Shown: piece after piece, positions 25,387 to 35,161 of the stretch
Layout of the letters: each line of letters opens with the position of its first letter
Numbering within the stretch: the stretch's first letter is position 1
From: Marinobacter sp. BGYM27
Lineage (GTDB): Bacteria > Pseudomonadota > Gammaproteobacteria > Pseudomonadales > Oleiphilaceae
Assembly (NCBI GenBank): GCA_025153445.1
Contig: JANZNS010000001.1
Location: forward strand, 186,001-250,000
Direction: 5' to 3'
DNA length: 64,000 nt
The notes under the pieces: generated by a model
What the model was told of the DNA's origin: nothing
Database searches by the model: none
What the model saw: only the letters and a program-made list of their open reading frames with translations
Program-made: the position numbers and the translations under genes

Positions 25387-27117
25387 ATGACGCCACGAAA
25401 AATCATCCGGCGTTCCTTGTCGGCAAACTCCGCCAACTGGGGGCAATCCCTGCCGCCGCTGTTGCGCCGCCTGTACGCTGCCCGAGGCGTTGAATCCGAC
25501 GCGGAACTCGCCTACACCCTGCAACACCTTGCGTCACCGTTCGACCTGCGGGGGATTGATCGCGCAGTTGAACTGATCGCCGACGCCATTGAAAAGCAGC
25601 AAAAAATTCTGATTCTCGGTGACTTTGATGCTGACGGCGCAACCAGTACGACGGTCGCCATGCTGGGGCTTCAGATGATGGGTGCACGGTATCTGGATTT
25701 TCGGGTTCCCAGCCGTTTCTCGGATGGCTATGGTCTGACGGCGGGGATTATTGACCGGCTTGAGGCGGATGGTGCAGTGCCTGATTTGCTGATCACGGTT
25801 GATAACGGAATTGCAGCGAACGAGGGCGTGGAAGCCGCCCGGCGACTGGGGATAAAAGTCGTGGTCACTGACCATCACCTGCCTGGCGAGACGCTGCCCG
25901 CAGCCGATGCCATCGTGAACCCGAATCAGAAGGGCTGTCCGTTTCTGAGCAAGAATGCCGCAGGCGTCGGTGTGATGTTCTATGTGCTGACGGCGCTCAG
26001 GCGTTATCTGGCAGAGCAGGGCAAGTTTGAAGGCAAGGGCCCCAATCTCGGCTGCCTGCTGGATCTGGTTGCGCTGGGAACCGTTGCAGACGTGGTACCG
26101 CTGGATCAGAACAACCGAATCTTTGTTGAGCAGGGGCTGCGCCGAATCCGCAAAGGCGAAGCCAGGCCTGGCATTCTCGCCCTGCTGGATGTTGCCGGTC
26201 GCGACCACACTCGCATCAGCGCGACCGATCTCGGGTTTGTTGTCGGGCCGCGCCTGAATGCTGCCGGGCGGCTGGATGATATGAGTGTCGGGATTGCCTG
26301 TCTGCTGGCCGATAATCCCGACGAGGCTTGCCGATTGGCTGTCGAGCTCGACCATATGAACCGTGAACGCCGAACAATTGAAACCGGTATGAAGGAGCAG
26401 GCACAGGAACTCCTGGCATCGCTTTCGCTGGATCAGGCCGGATTGCCGTGGGGGCTGGCACTGTTCGATACAGACTGGCATCAGGGCGTGATCGGTATTC
26501 TTGCGGCCCGGATTCGTGAGCAGACCCATCGCCCGGTCATCGCTTTTGCACCGGATGAGGGTGGTGAGATGCTCAAGGGGTCAGCCCGTTCGATTCCCGG
26601 TCTGCACATCCGCGATGTGCTGGCGGCAGTGGCTGCCCGCCACCCGGGGCTGCTCCACAAGTTCGGTGGTCATGCGATGGCAGCCGGTATGACCATTTCA
26701 GCTGCGGATTTCCAGACGTTTGCCGATGCCTTTGATGCGGTCGTCCGGGAGAGCATTGCCGAGGAGGCGCTGGAGGCGGTTATTACCACTGATGGCCCTC
26801 TTGCCGCTGATGAACTGACGCTGGACACTGCGTTGGTGCTGCGCCGCTCGGGCCCCTGGGGCCAGCACTTTCCTGAGCCATCGTTTGATGGCGAGTTTGA
26901 TGTGATCTCCCAGCGTATCGTCGGTGAACGCCATCTCAAGCTGGTTCTGAAATCCCGTAGCGGTGGCGATGTGATTGATGGCATTGCGTTCAACACTGGC
27001 GCGGAGGTCAGCGACTTTACGCTGACTGGTGCCCGTGTTGTCTACAAACCTGATGCGAATACCTTTCGGGGCCGGACCCAGTTACAGCTGTTGATTGACT
27101 ATATCGAACCGGCCTGA
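25387..27117 (+). CDS. recJ: Single-stranded-DNA-specific 5'-3' exonuclease RecJ
   Basis: A 576-residue DHH-family nuclease used in recombination, mismatch repair and processing of stalled forks. Metal-binding motifs are ILGDFDADGATSTT (motif I), ITVDNGIAANEG, the DHH of VVTDHHLPG and VALGTVADVVPL. The DHHA1 domain has the KFGGHAMAAGM motif, and a C-terminal OB-like region ends the protein. It lies between thrC and prfB as in Pseudomonas. Confidence 0.96.
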   Translation: MTPRKIIRRSLSANSANWGQSLPPLLRRLYAARGVESDAELAYTLQHLASPFDLRGIDRAVELIADAIEKQQKILILGDFDADGATSTTVAMLGLQMMGARYLDFRVPSRFSDGYGLTAGIIDRLEADGAVPDLLITVDNGIAANEGVEAARRLGIKVVVTDHHLPGETLPAADAIVNPNQKGCPFLSKNAAGVGVMFYVLTALRRYLAEQGKFEGKGPNLGCLLDLVALGTVADVVPLDQNNRIFVEQGLRRIRKGEARPGILALLDVAGRDHTRISATDLGFVVGPRLNAAGRLDDMSVGIACLLADNPDEACRLAVELDHMNRERRTIETGMKEQAQELLASLSLDQAGLPWGLALFDTDWHQGVIGILAARIREQTHRPVIAFAPDEGGEMLKGSARSIPGLHIRDVLAAVAARHPGLLHKFGGHAMAAGMTISAADFQTFADAFDAVVRESIAEEALEAVITTDGPLAADELTLDTALVLRRSGPWGQHFPEPSFDGEFDVISQRIVGERHLKLVLKSRSGGDVIDGIAFNTGAEVSDFTLTGARVVYKPDANTFRGRTQLQLLIDYIEPA

Positions 27118-27226
27118 CACCAGCTGATTTCATACTCAATCTCCGGTAAAATGCTCCGCCTGCAGAGCCCGCGAACGATCGCGCGCCAGACACTCTTATT
27201 CTTGCTCACCAAAGAACGGATGAAAC

Positions 27227-28322
27227 ATGGAAATTAACCCGATCATGACCACCATTAAAGACCTCCGGGAGCGCACTGAGTCGCTTAGGGGGTATCTTTG
27301 ACTACGATCAGCGGAGTGAGCGGCTGGTCGAAGTAGAGCGTGAAATGGAAGACCCGAAAGTCTGGGAAGACCCTGAGCGGGCTCAGAATTTGGGTAAGGA
27401 ACGGTCAAACCTTGAACTGATTGTCAGCACCATCAACAAGCTGACAGAGGGTCTGGACGATGCCGAAGAACTGATCGAAATGGCTGCCGAAGAAGAAGAC
27501 GAACAGGCAGCCGATGATGTCCGTGCGGAGCTCGACGGGCTTGAGCAGGACCTGCAGAAACTCGAGTTTCGCCGCATGTTCTCCGGTGAAATGGATGAGA
27601 ATAACGCCTATCTCGACATCCAGGCGGGCTCGGGCGGCACAGAAGCCCAGGACTGGGCGAATATGTTGCTGCGCATGTTCCTGCGCTGGGGCGAGCGGCG
27701 CGGTTTCAAGGCCGAGATCGTCGAACTGCAGGAAGGTGAAGTCGCTGGTATCAAGAGTGCGACCATTCACTTTGAAGGCGACTACGCCTATGGCTGGTTG
27801 CGCACCGAAACCGGGGTTCACCGGCTGGTTCGCAAGTCACCCTTTGATTCGGGCAACCGTCGCCATACTTCGTTTTCGTCGGTATTTGTGTCGCCAGAAG
27901 TGGATGACAGCTTCGAGATCGAGATTAATCCTGCGGATTTGCGAGTTGATGTCTATCGCGCCTCGGGTGCCGGTGGTCAGCACGTCAACCGGACTGAATC
28001 TGCGGTGCGTCTGACGCACAACCCGACAGGGCTGGTCGCGGCTTGTCAGGCCGGGCGTAGTCAGCATCAGAACAAAGATCAGGCGATGAAGCAGCTCAAG
28101 GCCAAGTTGTTTGAACTGGAGATGCAGAAGCGCAACGCCGAGAAACAGAAACAGGAAGATTCCAAGTCCGACATCGGCTGGGGTAGCCAGATACGTTCCT
28201 ACGTGCTGGATGACAGTCGGGTTAAAGACCTGCGGACCAAGGTTGAAACCAGCAACACCCAGGCCGTGCTCGATGGTGACATCGACAAGTTTATTGAAGC
28301 CAGCCTGAAAATGGCGTTGTAA
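27227..28322 (+). CDS. prfB: Peptide chain release factor 2, with programmed +1 frameshift
   Basis: RF2 (364 residues) reads UGA and UAA stops. It is encoded in two frames: 27227-27298, then after skipping one base 27300-28322. The start codon ATG at 27227 opens a 24-codon leader frame that reaches an in-frame TGA at 27299-27301. The surrounding AGGGGGTATCTTTGAC is the classical RF2 site, with an internal Shine-Dalgarno-like AGGGGG before CTT TGA C. Low RF2 promotes the +1 shift, giving autoregulation. The C-terminal part has the SPF anticodon-like tripeptide (VRKSPFDSG) and the GGQ catalytic motif in [18 protein letters not shown]. It is followed by lysS after 84 bases. Confidence 0.97.
27286..27302 (+). 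promoter_or_regulatory. RF2 programmed frameshift signal
   Basis: AGGGGG, a three-base spacer, then CTT TGA C. The slippery CTT at 27296-27298 and the TGA at 27299-27301 match the site conserved across bacterial prfB genes, and reading continues in the +1 frame from GAC at 27300. Confidence 0.97.
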
Positions 28323-28406
28323 GCCGACGGCTATTGCCAAACCATCACCCGCCGTGGACGGATGCTTCCGGATACCGTTCACGGCAGACTACGCTAGCGA
28401 GAGATC

Positions 28407-29918
28407 ATGACAGACCAGACCCAGAATTCAGTGCCGCAGGATGAGAACAAACTGATCGCCGAGCGCCGCGCCAAACTGGCCGAGCTGCGCGAGCAGGGGA
28501 ATCCCTTTCCGAACGATTTCCGTCGCGACAGTACCGCAGCGGCATTGCTTGCAGCACACGGCGACAAAACCAAGGAAGAGCTGGAAGAACTGGGTCTGGA
28601 AGTGGCGGTTGCCGGTCGTTTGATGCTGGATCGCAAGGCGTTCAAGGTGCTGCAGGACATGACCGGGCGGATTCAGGTCTATGCCACCAAGGATGTCCAG
28701 AAAGATACCCGCCACTGGGATCTTGGTGATGTTATCGGTGTGCGCGGTACGCTGTGCAAGTCAGGCAAGGGTGACCTGTATGTCGCCATGGATCATTACG
28801 TTTTGCTGACCAAGTCATTGCGTCCATTGCCCGAGAAGCACAAGGGCCTGACCGATACCGAAGCGCGCTATCGTCAGCGTTATGTGGATCTGATGGTAAA
28901 TGAAGATACCCGTCGGGTATTTCAGGCACGGTCCAAAATTATCAGCTGCATCCGCAACTTCTTCACCCAGCGTGATTTTATAGAGGTGGAAACCCCGATG
29001 CTGCAGGTGATCCCGGGTGGCGCAACGGCGCGTCCTTTTATGACGCATCACAATGCGCTGGATATCGATATGTACCTGCGTATCGCGCCGGAGCTGTATC
29101 TCAAGCGCCTGGTTGTCGGCGGCTTTGAGCGGGTATTCGAAATCAACCGCAACTTTCGCAACGAGGGGCTGTCGACGCGCCACAACCCCGAATTCACGAT
29201 GCTGGAGTTTTATCAGGCCTATGCTGATTTCAACGATCTGATGGATCTGACTGAAGCTATGCTGCGTGAGACTGCACAGACGGTGCTGGGCACGCCTATC
29301 GTCGTGAACACCAAGGTGTTGGCGGATGGGGAAACCGAAACCATTGAATACGACTTCGGCACGCCGTTTGCGCGTCTGACCGTTGTTGAGTCGATTCTCA
29401 AGTTCAACCCGGACATCAGCGCAGAGCAGATCAATGACGACGAGTCTGCACGTAAAATTGCTTCGGATATGGGGATCCCGCTGAAAAAAGGCTGGGGCCT
29501 GGGCAAGGTGCAGATCGAAATTTTCGAGAAAACTGTCGAGCACCGCCTGATGCAGCCGACGTTCATTACCGAATACCCGACGGAAGTCTCGCCACTGGCG
29601 CGCCGCAAGGACGCCAATCCATTCGTGACCGAGCGGTTCGAGTTCTTTGTCGGTGGCCGTGAGATTGCCAACGGATTTTCGGAGCTTAACGATGCCGAAG
29701 ATCAGGCTGAGCGTTTCCGCGAGCAGGTTGCCGAAAAAGAAGCCGGTGATGACGAAGCGATGTTCTATGACGAAGATTATGTCACGGCGCTGGAATTTGG
29801 CTTGCCGCCGACCGCAGGTGAAGGCATCGGTATCGATCGCCTGGCGATGCTGCTGACGGATTCCCCGTCAATCCGCGACGTGATCCTGTTCCCGGCTATG
29901 CGCCCGGAAAAAGGTTGA
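28407..29918 (+). CDS. lysS: Lysyl-tRNA synthetase, class II
   Basis: A 503-residue class II aminoacyl-tRNA synthetase. The N-terminal OB-fold anticodon-binding domain covers about residues 60-180 ([27 protein letters not shown]). Class II motifs follow: motif 1 around [10 protein letters not shown], motif 2 [21 protein letters not shown] and motif 3 [15 protein letters not shown]. The ATG at 28407 has GAGAGA just upstream. It is paired with prfB as in E. coli and many other gammaproteobacteria; ung follows after seven bases. Confidence 0.97.
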   Translation: MTDQTQNSVPQDENKLIAERRAKLAELREQGNPFPNDFRRDSTAAALLAAHGDKTKEELEELGLEVAVAGRLMLDRKAFKVLQDMTGRIQVYATKDVQKDTRHWDLGDVIGVRGTLCKSGKGDLYVAMDHYVLLTKSLRPLPEKHKGLTDTEARYRQRYVDLMVNEDTRRVFQARSKIISCIRNFFTQRDFIEVETPMLQVIPGGATARPFMTHHNALDIDMYLRIAPELYLKRLVVGGFERVFEINRNFRNEGLSTRHNPEFTMLEFYQAYADFNDLMDLTEAMLRETAQTVLGTPIVVNTKVLADGETETIEYDFGTPFARLTVVESILKFNPDISAEQINDDESARKIASDMGIPLKKGWGLGKVQIEIFEKTVEHRLMQPTFITEYPTEVSPLARRKDANPFVTERFEFFVGGREIANGFSELNDAEDQAERFREQVAEKEAGDDEAMFYDEDYVTALEFGLPPTAGEGIGIDRLAMLLTDSPSIRDVILFPAMRPEKG

Positions 29919-29925
29919 TCGAAGA

Positions 29926-30684
29926 ATGAACGCTGCAGCAGACGGATTGCGTCAGCAGCTCAAACCGGGTCGCGGCTGGCGAGAGCGGCTCGATCCGGAG
30001 TTTGACCAGCCTTATATGCAGTCGCTGGCTGATTTTCTGGCGGCGGAAGAAGAGGCCGGTAAGACACTGTTTCCGGCCAGTCAGCACTGTTTCAATGCGC
30101 TGAATTCCACGCCTTTCGATAAGGTGTCGGTCGTGATTCTCGGTCAGGATCCCTATCACGGCCCGGGTCAGGCTCACGGTCTTTGTTTCAGTGTGCGGCC
30201 GGGCGTGCGGACACCGCCTTCACTGGTCAATATTTTCAAAGAGCTGGAATCAGAAGCCGATTTCACCACACCTGACCACGGCTGCCTGCAACCCTGGGCG
30301 GAACAGGGCGTGTTGCTCCTGAACAGCGTGTTGACCGTTGTACAGGGACAGGCAGGCGCGCATCAGGGTAAAGGTTGGGAAATGTTTACCGATCGGGTTA
30401 TTGAGCAACTTAATGCCGGAGCGGAAAATGTTGTCTTCATTTTGTGGGGGAGCTACGCGCAAAAGAAAGGCCGCATTATCGATCGCGAAAAGCATCTGGT
30501 GCTGCAGGGGCCACACCCGTCTCCACTGAGCGCCTACCGGGGCTTTTTCGGCTGTGGTCATTTTCGGCAGGCGAACGACTGGCTCGTGGCAAAAGGACGA
30601 GCGCCGATAGACTGGCGGTTGCCCGATGAGGCAACACTTGTCTCTCGCTATGAGGCAAGGACAGATACTAAAAAGGACCGCTGA
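29926..30684 (+). CDS. ung: Uracil-DNA glycosylase
   Basis: A 252-residue family 1 enzyme that removes uracil from DNA. The water-activating motif [14 protein letters not shown] is near residue 75, the uracil pocket lies in [23 protein letters not shown], and the [17 protein letters not shown] loop is near residue 195. It starts seven bases after lysS and is the last gene of that run. Its stop codon lies in the loop of the downstream terminator hairpin. Confidence 0.97.
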   Translation: MNAAADGLRQQLKPGRGWRERLDPEFDQPYMQSLADFLAAEEEAGKTLFPASQHCFNALNSTPFDKVSVVILGQDPYHGPGQAHGLCFSVRPGVRTPPSLVNIFKELESEADFTTPDHGCLQPWAEQGVLLLNSVLTVVQGQAGAHQGKGWEMFTDRVIEQLNAGAENVVFILWGSYAQKKGRIIDREKHLVLQGPHPSPLSAYRGFFGCGHFRQANDWLVAKGRAPIDWRLPDEATLVSRYEARTDTKKDR

Positions 30685-30699
30685 GCGGTCCTTTTTAGT
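30667..30699. terminator. Bidirectional terminator between ung and the HDOD gene
   Basis: Two 16-base arms are perfect complements (ACTAAAAAGGACCGCT and AGCGGTCCTTTTTAGT) around one base, with T runs on both strands. The ung stop codon TGA at 30682-30684 sits at the centre. It serves both the plus-strand lysS-ung run and the minus-strand HDOD gene. Confidence 0.85.
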
Positions 30700-30721
30700 T
30701 ACTACCATCAGTTGGCATTGT

Positions 30722-31555
30722 TTATTGCAGCAGCGCCATGGCAGCTTCCATCTCAGCGTTGAGGTCCTCTTCTTCACTCATGTCGATATTCGGATCAAGG
30801 CCAAGGCGATCAAATGCACTGATAGTTGTCCAGTCCATCTCACAGAAAGGATGCTCCGAGCCCACCACAAGTTGAAGGTTTGCGACCATAACCAGATCGG
30901 CATAGTCCGCTTTGGGAACTTCGCGGGTGAAGTGGGTAAATTCCCGGGGCACAGCCTGAAGTTCCTCGGGGAAGTCCCATTTTTTAAGAATCCGCACCCC
31001 AATGTCGGCATGCAGTTCGTCAATGACGTTGTCTAGCATGTCGCTACTGATCTGAATGTCATGATCTTCCACATGGCGCAGAATCGGCAGAACACCGATC
31101 AGATGAACAAGCCCGGCGAGGGTTGCCTGGTCGGGCTTCAGCCGCGTGTAGTGCTGTGCCAGCACGTGACAGATACCGGCCACTTCAGTACTGGTTTGCC
31201 AGGTTGCCCGCAGACGCTTGTCGATCATTTCGGAGGTGGCCTGGAACATCTGCTCCATTGCCAGCCCCATCGCCAGGTTACTGGTGTAGGCCATGCCCAA
31301 GCGGCTGACGGCCATTGTCAGGTTTTCAATTTGACGCGCCCCGCGGAACAGCGGGCTGTTGCAGACACGTATCAGACGCGCCGAAAGAGCCGTGTCAGTG
31401 CTGATGACCTTGACCAGATCCTGGATAGAGGAGTCCTCAGATTCGGCAATTTCCCGCACCTGCAGTGCAGCTTCAGGCAGGGTAGGCAAGACCAGTTTAT
31501 CCGCCTCAAGAGCTGCAATAATGTCTTGCTTCAGGGTTTCAGAGATAGTTGCCAT
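30722..31555 (-). CDS. HDOD domain signalling protein
   Basis: A 277-residue cytoplasmic protein, nearly all of which is an HDOD domain (about residues 18-215). Typical segments are LPTLPEAALQVREIAESEDSSIQDLVKVIS, DTALSARLIRVCNSPLFRG and NLTMAVSRLGMAYTSNLAMGLAM. HDOD domains are HD-related but lack the full metal site and usually act as regulatory modules without catalysis. The acidic C-terminal tail (EEEDLNAEMEAAMALLQ) is unremarkable. It is transcribed alone between ung and ygfZ. The partner is unknown; a second HDOD protein is encoded at 61653-63029. Confidence 0.85.
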   Translation of the reverse strand: MATISETLKQDIIAALEADKLVLPTLPEAALQVREIAESEDSSIQDLVKVISTDTALSARLIRVCNSPLFRGARQIENLTMAVSRLGMAYTSNLAMGLAMEQMFQATSEMIDKRLRATWQTSTEVAGICHVLAQHYTRLKPDQATLAGLVHLIGVLPILRHVEDHDIQISSDMLDNVIDELHADIGVRILKKWDFPEELQAVPREFTHFTREVPKADYADLVMVANLQLVVGSEHPFCEMDWTTISAFDRLGLDPNIDMSEEEDLNAEMEAAMALLQ

Positions 31556-31689
31556 ATCGGGATCATTCCATCCTAAACGTCGTTGGGGTTATGTTTGTTA
31601 CCCCGTAAGAGTTATTGATCTTCAGTTATAGCAAATTTTTGCCGTTTAGCCCGTCACAAAACGTATCTGAATCTTGTCGCAAAGCAACT

Positions 31690-32697
31690 TTAGTCGTCGC
31701 TGTTGCTCTGCTCCGGCACGGTGTAGGGCAGTGGCATGGGTGTAAATGAATGGCTGCTGCCTTCCAGTGTCCAGGGTTGTGATGCCAGCGCCGCATGCTT
31801 GATAACAGCCAGTACCTCGCAGTCACCATTGTCGAACATCACGCTGTTAACCACTTCGCCAACGTTTTTGTCGCCAGCAAGAATACCTGTGCCGGCAACC
31901 GGAGCGCTGTCGATACTCTCGAGCTTCAGGCGAAACATGCTTTTCTTGAGTTGCCCCAGATAATGCATGCGAGCAATCACCTCCTGACCGGTATAGCAGC
32001 CTTTTTTGAAGTGAATGCCGTCCAGGTGTTGCCAGTTGAGCATCTGTGGCACGTATTGTGATGCGATCGCGGGTTCAAGTTCGGGGATGCCGGCGGCAAT
32101 ATTTCCGGCACGCCAATCCGACTCGTTAATCGTGAGTTTGTCCTGGGCAATATCGTCCTGTAGCGCGTCATTGGGTGCAAGCTGCCAGTATTCATAACGG
32201 GGGCAGCCTTCTGCGGTGGGCATGACCCGAATCAGCTTGCCGGACGGCACCGATAGAGAGTCCCCAGGTGCCGCCAGTGTGGCCGCCTTGTCTGACAGTT
32301 GGGCTACAAGCTCATCGCCCCGGATACCGAATACGCGCGCGTCGCTGAGTTCTTCCATGGAGGTACCGCGGAACAGCATCAGGAATTTCTGCAGGTGCGT
32401 GGTCACGTCGCCGGCAATCGAGCGTGGCAGCGATAGCACAATGTCACCGTCGACGTCTGCCAGCAGCATCAGGGCGTAGGCCCGGCCTTTTGGGTTGCAG
32501 GCGGCGGCACGGCGGGATTGGCTCTCCGTCACCTCGTCCAGGCTCTGGGTGAGCTGCCCGTGAAGGAATTTCCGTGGGTCTTTTCCGCTAACCCGGAACA
32601 GGGCGGTGCCCGGCAATTCCACAATACCGCTCTCAGGGCAGTTGTGATGCGCAGGCGGTGATAAGTCGGATATGGCCGGTGTAGTCGCTTCAGGCAT
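31690..32697 (-). CDS. ygfZ: Folate-binding protein YgfZ
   Basis: A 335-residue protein related to the glycine cleavage T-protein, needed for the activity of some iron-sulphur enzymes such as MiaB. The conserved cysteine motif KGCYTGQEVIARMHYLG is present at about residues 225-241. The N-terminal part has FRVSGKDPRKFLHGQLTQSLDEV. A GGAGAG ribosome site precedes the ATG. It sits beside ygfX and sdhE, as in many gammaproteobacteria. Confidence 0.93.
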   Translation of the reverse strand: MPEATTPAISDLSPPAHHNCPESGIVELPGTALFRVSGKDPRKFLHGQLTQSLDEVTESQSRRAAACNPKGRAYALMLLADVDGDIVLSLPRSIAGDVTTHLQKFLMLFRGTSMEELSDARVFGIRGDELVAQLSDKAATLAAPGDSLSVPSGKLIRVMPTAEGCPRYEYWQLAPNDALQDDIAQDKLTINESDWRAGNIAAGIPELEPAIASQYVPQMLNWQHLDGIHFKKGCYTGQEVIARMHYLGQLKKSMFRLKLESIDSAPVAGTGILAGDKNVGEVVNSVMFDNGDCEVLAVIKHAALASQPWTLEGSSHSFTPMPLPYTVPEQSNSDD

Positions 32698-32710
32698 AAA
32701 AACTCTCCTG

Positions 32711-33184
32711 TCAGGCAGCGGGTTCGAGGTTGCGTTGAGGGGACTGGCTGGCGAAGCGCAGCCAGACTCTCATGCATCGAAACGTTTCCGGATCGACATT
32801 CCTCAGGCCAGGCAGCTGACTCAGCATGACGGTGTATTCGGTATGAGTGGTGGTGGCGTCGTTCAATTTCAAGAGCGCCAGTGACGCATATAGCCGGCTA
32901 GCGCCATCGACAGTCACCGCCCGCGACTCTCCATTATGTAAGACAACAGACAGGGTGCCGTGACGCACCTGCAGTGAGGCAACGGGTTGGGAGCCGCGGC
33001 CCAGAAGCCCCGTCTGTGTCGCCCTGACGAAAGAGGGGATCAGCAGGAGTGCGCCGGCGGCGCCGTAAATGGTGTACACCACTCCAATGGTGGCAAAAGT
33101 CGCAAACAGTAAGGCCCAGAAACCGAGTGCCGCAATCGCGATGCCACGGCAGGGCCTGAGCGTCAGATCAATCCGGTTGTACAC
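32711..33184 (-). CDS. ygfX: YgfX-like membrane protein (CptA family)
   Basis: A small protein of about 157 residues with two adjacent membrane helices ([21 protein letters not shown] and [11 protein letters not shown]), followed by a soluble C-terminal domain of beta strands and a helix. This topology and the position directly after sdhE match YgfX, which in E. coli is linked to SdhE and to cell-division proteins. The start is taken as the GTG at 33184, overlapping the sdhE end by 17 bases; the longer frame upstream lies within sdhE. The ribosome site is weak, so translation is probably coupled to sdhE. Confidence 0.65.
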   Translation of the reverse strand: MYNRIDLTLRPCRGIAIAALGFWALLFATFATIGVVYTIYGAAGALLLIPSFVRATQTGLLGRGSQPVASLQVRHGTLSVVLHNGESRAVTVDGASRLYASLALLKLNDATTTHTEYTVMLSQLPGLRNVDPETFRCMRVWLRFASQSPQRNLEPAA

Positions 33185-33422
33185 GGTTGAGGATCTTTTT
33201 GACGATAATCCTGAGTTCAGGGTCGTCTGGCTCGCCGCGCTGCATGAACCATTCAAATATGTCCGTGTCTTCGCATTCGAGAAGCTTGCGATAGCGGGCT
33301 TTGTCTTCCTCGGGAAGTCCGGGGAAAACTTCCTCGAGAAACGGGATCAGCAGAACGTCCAGTTCCAGCATGCCGCGTCGGCTGTGCCAGTATAGGCGCT
33401 TGTAATCGGTGTCATGTGCCAT
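33168..33422 (-). CDS. sdhE: FAD assembly factor SdhE
   Basis: An 84-residue protein needed for covalent attachment of FAD to the flavoprotein subunits of succinate dehydrogenase and fumarate reductase. The family motif [20 protein letters not shown] (RGxxE) is present, as is the [15 protein letters not shown] segment. It precedes ygfX with a short overlap, and nadB lies upstream on the same strand, 18 bases away. NadB is also a flavoprotein of the same superfamily, but it binds FAD non-covalently. Confidence 0.93.
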   Translation of the reverse strand: MAHDTDYKRLYWHSRRGMLELDVLLIPFLEEVFPGLPEEDKARYRKLLECEDTDIFEWFMQRGEPDDPELRIIVKKILNRVQPD

Positions 33423-33440
33423 GGATAAACCTCGGAAAAA

Positions 33441-35069
33441 TCAGGGCGCCCGGGTGCGAAACGTTGTAGGCGTCAGGATGGTATCTTTTGCTTCGTGGAG
33501 CAGGCCGGGGTAGTCCAGCGTATAGTGCAGCCCGCGGCTTTCACGCCGTTGCAGCGCCGAGCAGATAATCAGGTCGGCCACGGTAACCAGATTTCGCAGT
33601 TCCAGCAAGTCGTTTGAAACACGGTAGTTGCTGTAGAACTCGCCGATCTCCCTGCCCAGAAGATCCACGCGGTGTTTGGCGCGCTGCAGGCGCTTGGTGG
33701 TGCGGACAATGCCGACATAGTCCCACATAAAGTGGCGCAGCTCATCCCAATTGTGGGAGATGACCACATCCTCGTCGGAGTCCCTGACCTGACTTTCATC
33801 CCATGCCGGTGCCGTTGGGGGTTCCGGAATGTCGGCGTCAGTGCGGGCTATGTCGTCTGCTGCAGCTTTGCCATAGACCAGGCATTCGAGCAGTGAATTG
33901 CTGGCCATGCGATTGGCGCCGTGCAGGCCGGTAAACGCCGCCTCGCCAACAACGTAGAGCTGATTGACGTCGCTGCGCGCTTTGACGTCGGTCATGACAC
34001 CACCGCAGGTGTAGTGTGCTGCCGGTACGACCGGAATCGCAGAGCGGGTGATATCCACGCCAAATTCGATGCACTTCTCGTAAATTGTCGGGAAGTGGGA
34101 TTTGATGAAGTCCGCTGGTTTGTGGCTGATGTCCAGATACAGGTGGTCTGCGCCCAGTCGCTTCATCTCATGGTCTATCGCGCGAGCCACAATATCACGG
34201 GGTGCAAGTTCGCCGCGGGGATCAAAGCGTTCCATGAACGTAGTGCCGTCAGGCAGTAGCAGGCGCCCGCCTTCTCCGCGCACCGCTTCGGTGATCAGAA
34301 ACGATTTGGCATGAGGGTGATAGAGGCAGGTCGGGTGGAACTGGTTGAACTCCATGTTGGCAACGCGGCAGCCTGCACGCCAGGCTATTGCGATGCCATC
34401 GCCGGAAGCGCCATCCGGATTGCTGGTATAGCGATAGGCTTTGCTTGATCCGCCGGTGGCGATTACCACAAAGCGAGCTGAGAAAAGTTCGACATGGCTG
34501 TCTTCGATATTGAGCACATAGGCACCGACACATCGGTTGCCGGGAAGTGACAGCTTGCGGTGGGTGATGAGATCCACAGCCACCCGTTGCTCAAGTATCT
34601 CCACATTGGGCAGGCTGCGAACGCGGTCACTCAGTGTCTGGGATACCGCATGGCCGGTGGCGTCGGCGGCGTGGATGATACGCCGCCTGCTGTGTCCGCC
34701 TTCACGTGTGAGGTGGTACTTGTCTTCAGTGTCGTCGCGAGTAAAGGCAACGCCCTGTTCGATAAGCCATTCAATGCTTTCCCGCCCGTGCTCGACGGTG
34801 AAACGCACGGCATCTTCATGACACAGGTCAGCGCCGGCTGCCAGCGTATCCTGAATATGTTCCTCGATGCTGTCTTCGTCATCGAGCACTGCCGCGATGC
34901 CGCCCTGCGCCCACAGTGTTGAACCGCTGGCGAGCTCGCCCTTGCTGATGACGGCTGTTTTCAGGTGGCGTGGCAGGTTAAGAGCGACCGAAAGACCAGC
35001 GGCACCGCTACCAATAATGAGCACATCGTATTTGTGGGACTGTGGCATCTGTTCCGTATCGCGGGCCAT
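33441..35069 (-). CDS. nadB: L-aspartate oxidase
   Basis: A 542-residue FAD enzyme that oxidises L-aspartate to iminoaspartate, the first step of de novo NAD synthesis. The FAD motif is [19 protein letters not shown], and [30 protein letters not shown]-like ([21 protein letters not shown]), [11 protein letters not shown] and [12 protein letters not shown] follow. The C-terminal helical domain is complete. Either the ATG at 35069 or the ATG at 35048 (MPQSHKYD) could be the start; neither has an ideal ribosome site. It is divergent from the rpoE gene, as in Pseudomonas. Confidence 0.95.
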   Translation of the reverse strand: MARDTEQMPQSHKYDVLIIGSGAAGLSVALNLPRHLKTAVISKGELASGSTLWAQGGIAAVLDDEDSIEEHIQDTLAAGADLCHEDAVRFTVEHGRESIEWLIEQGVAFTRDDTEDKYHLTREGGHSRRRIIHAADATGHAVSQTLSDRVRSLPNVEILEQRVAVDLITHRKLSLPGNRCVGAYVLNIEDSHVELFSARFVVIATGGSSKAYRYTSNPDGASGDGIAIAWRAGCRVANMEFNQFHPTCLYHPHAKSFLITEAVRGEGGRLLLPDGTTFMERFDPRGELAPRDIVARAIDHEMKRLGADHLYLDISHKPADFIKSHFPTIYEKCIEFGVDITRSAIPVVPAAHYTCGGVMTDVKARSDVNQLYVVGEAAFTGLHGANRMASNSLLECLVYGKAAADDIARTDADIPEPPTAPAWDESQVRDSDEDVVISHNWDELRHFMWDYVGIVRTTKRLQRAKHRVDLLGREIGEFYSNYRVSNDLLELRNLVTVADLIICSALQRRESRGLHYTLDYPGLLHEAKDTILTPTTFRTRAP

Positions 35070-35084
35070 AATGTGGGGGCTATT

Positions 35085-35110
35085 GAACTAAACTTTAGAG
35101 CTGCTGTCTA
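35085..35110 (+). promoter_or_regulatory. Sigma-E (AlgU)-type promoter before rpoE
   Basis: GAACTA at 35085-35090, a 16-base spacer and TCTA at 35107-35110 closely resemble the sigma-E/AlgU consensus (GAACTT, 16-17 bases, TCTGA or TCAAA). It lies about 50 bases before the upstream ATG of the sigma factor gene, consistent with autoregulation as in Pseudomonas algU. Confidence 0.55.
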
Positions 35111-35161
35111 TTTGGCCATAAGGGTGTAGGCTCCACAAGAACGTGCGAACAGGACTGCAGC

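Noticed and set aside
25534-26529. 331-codon open frame opposite recJ
   Set aside because: No family features and fully overlapped by a clear RecJ gene.
27227-28322. prfB as a frameshifted pseudogene
   Set aside because: The break is the canonical programmed frameshift site and both frames match RF2.
28815-29543. 242-codon open frame opposite lysS
   Set aside because: Shadow of a well-supported synthetase gene.
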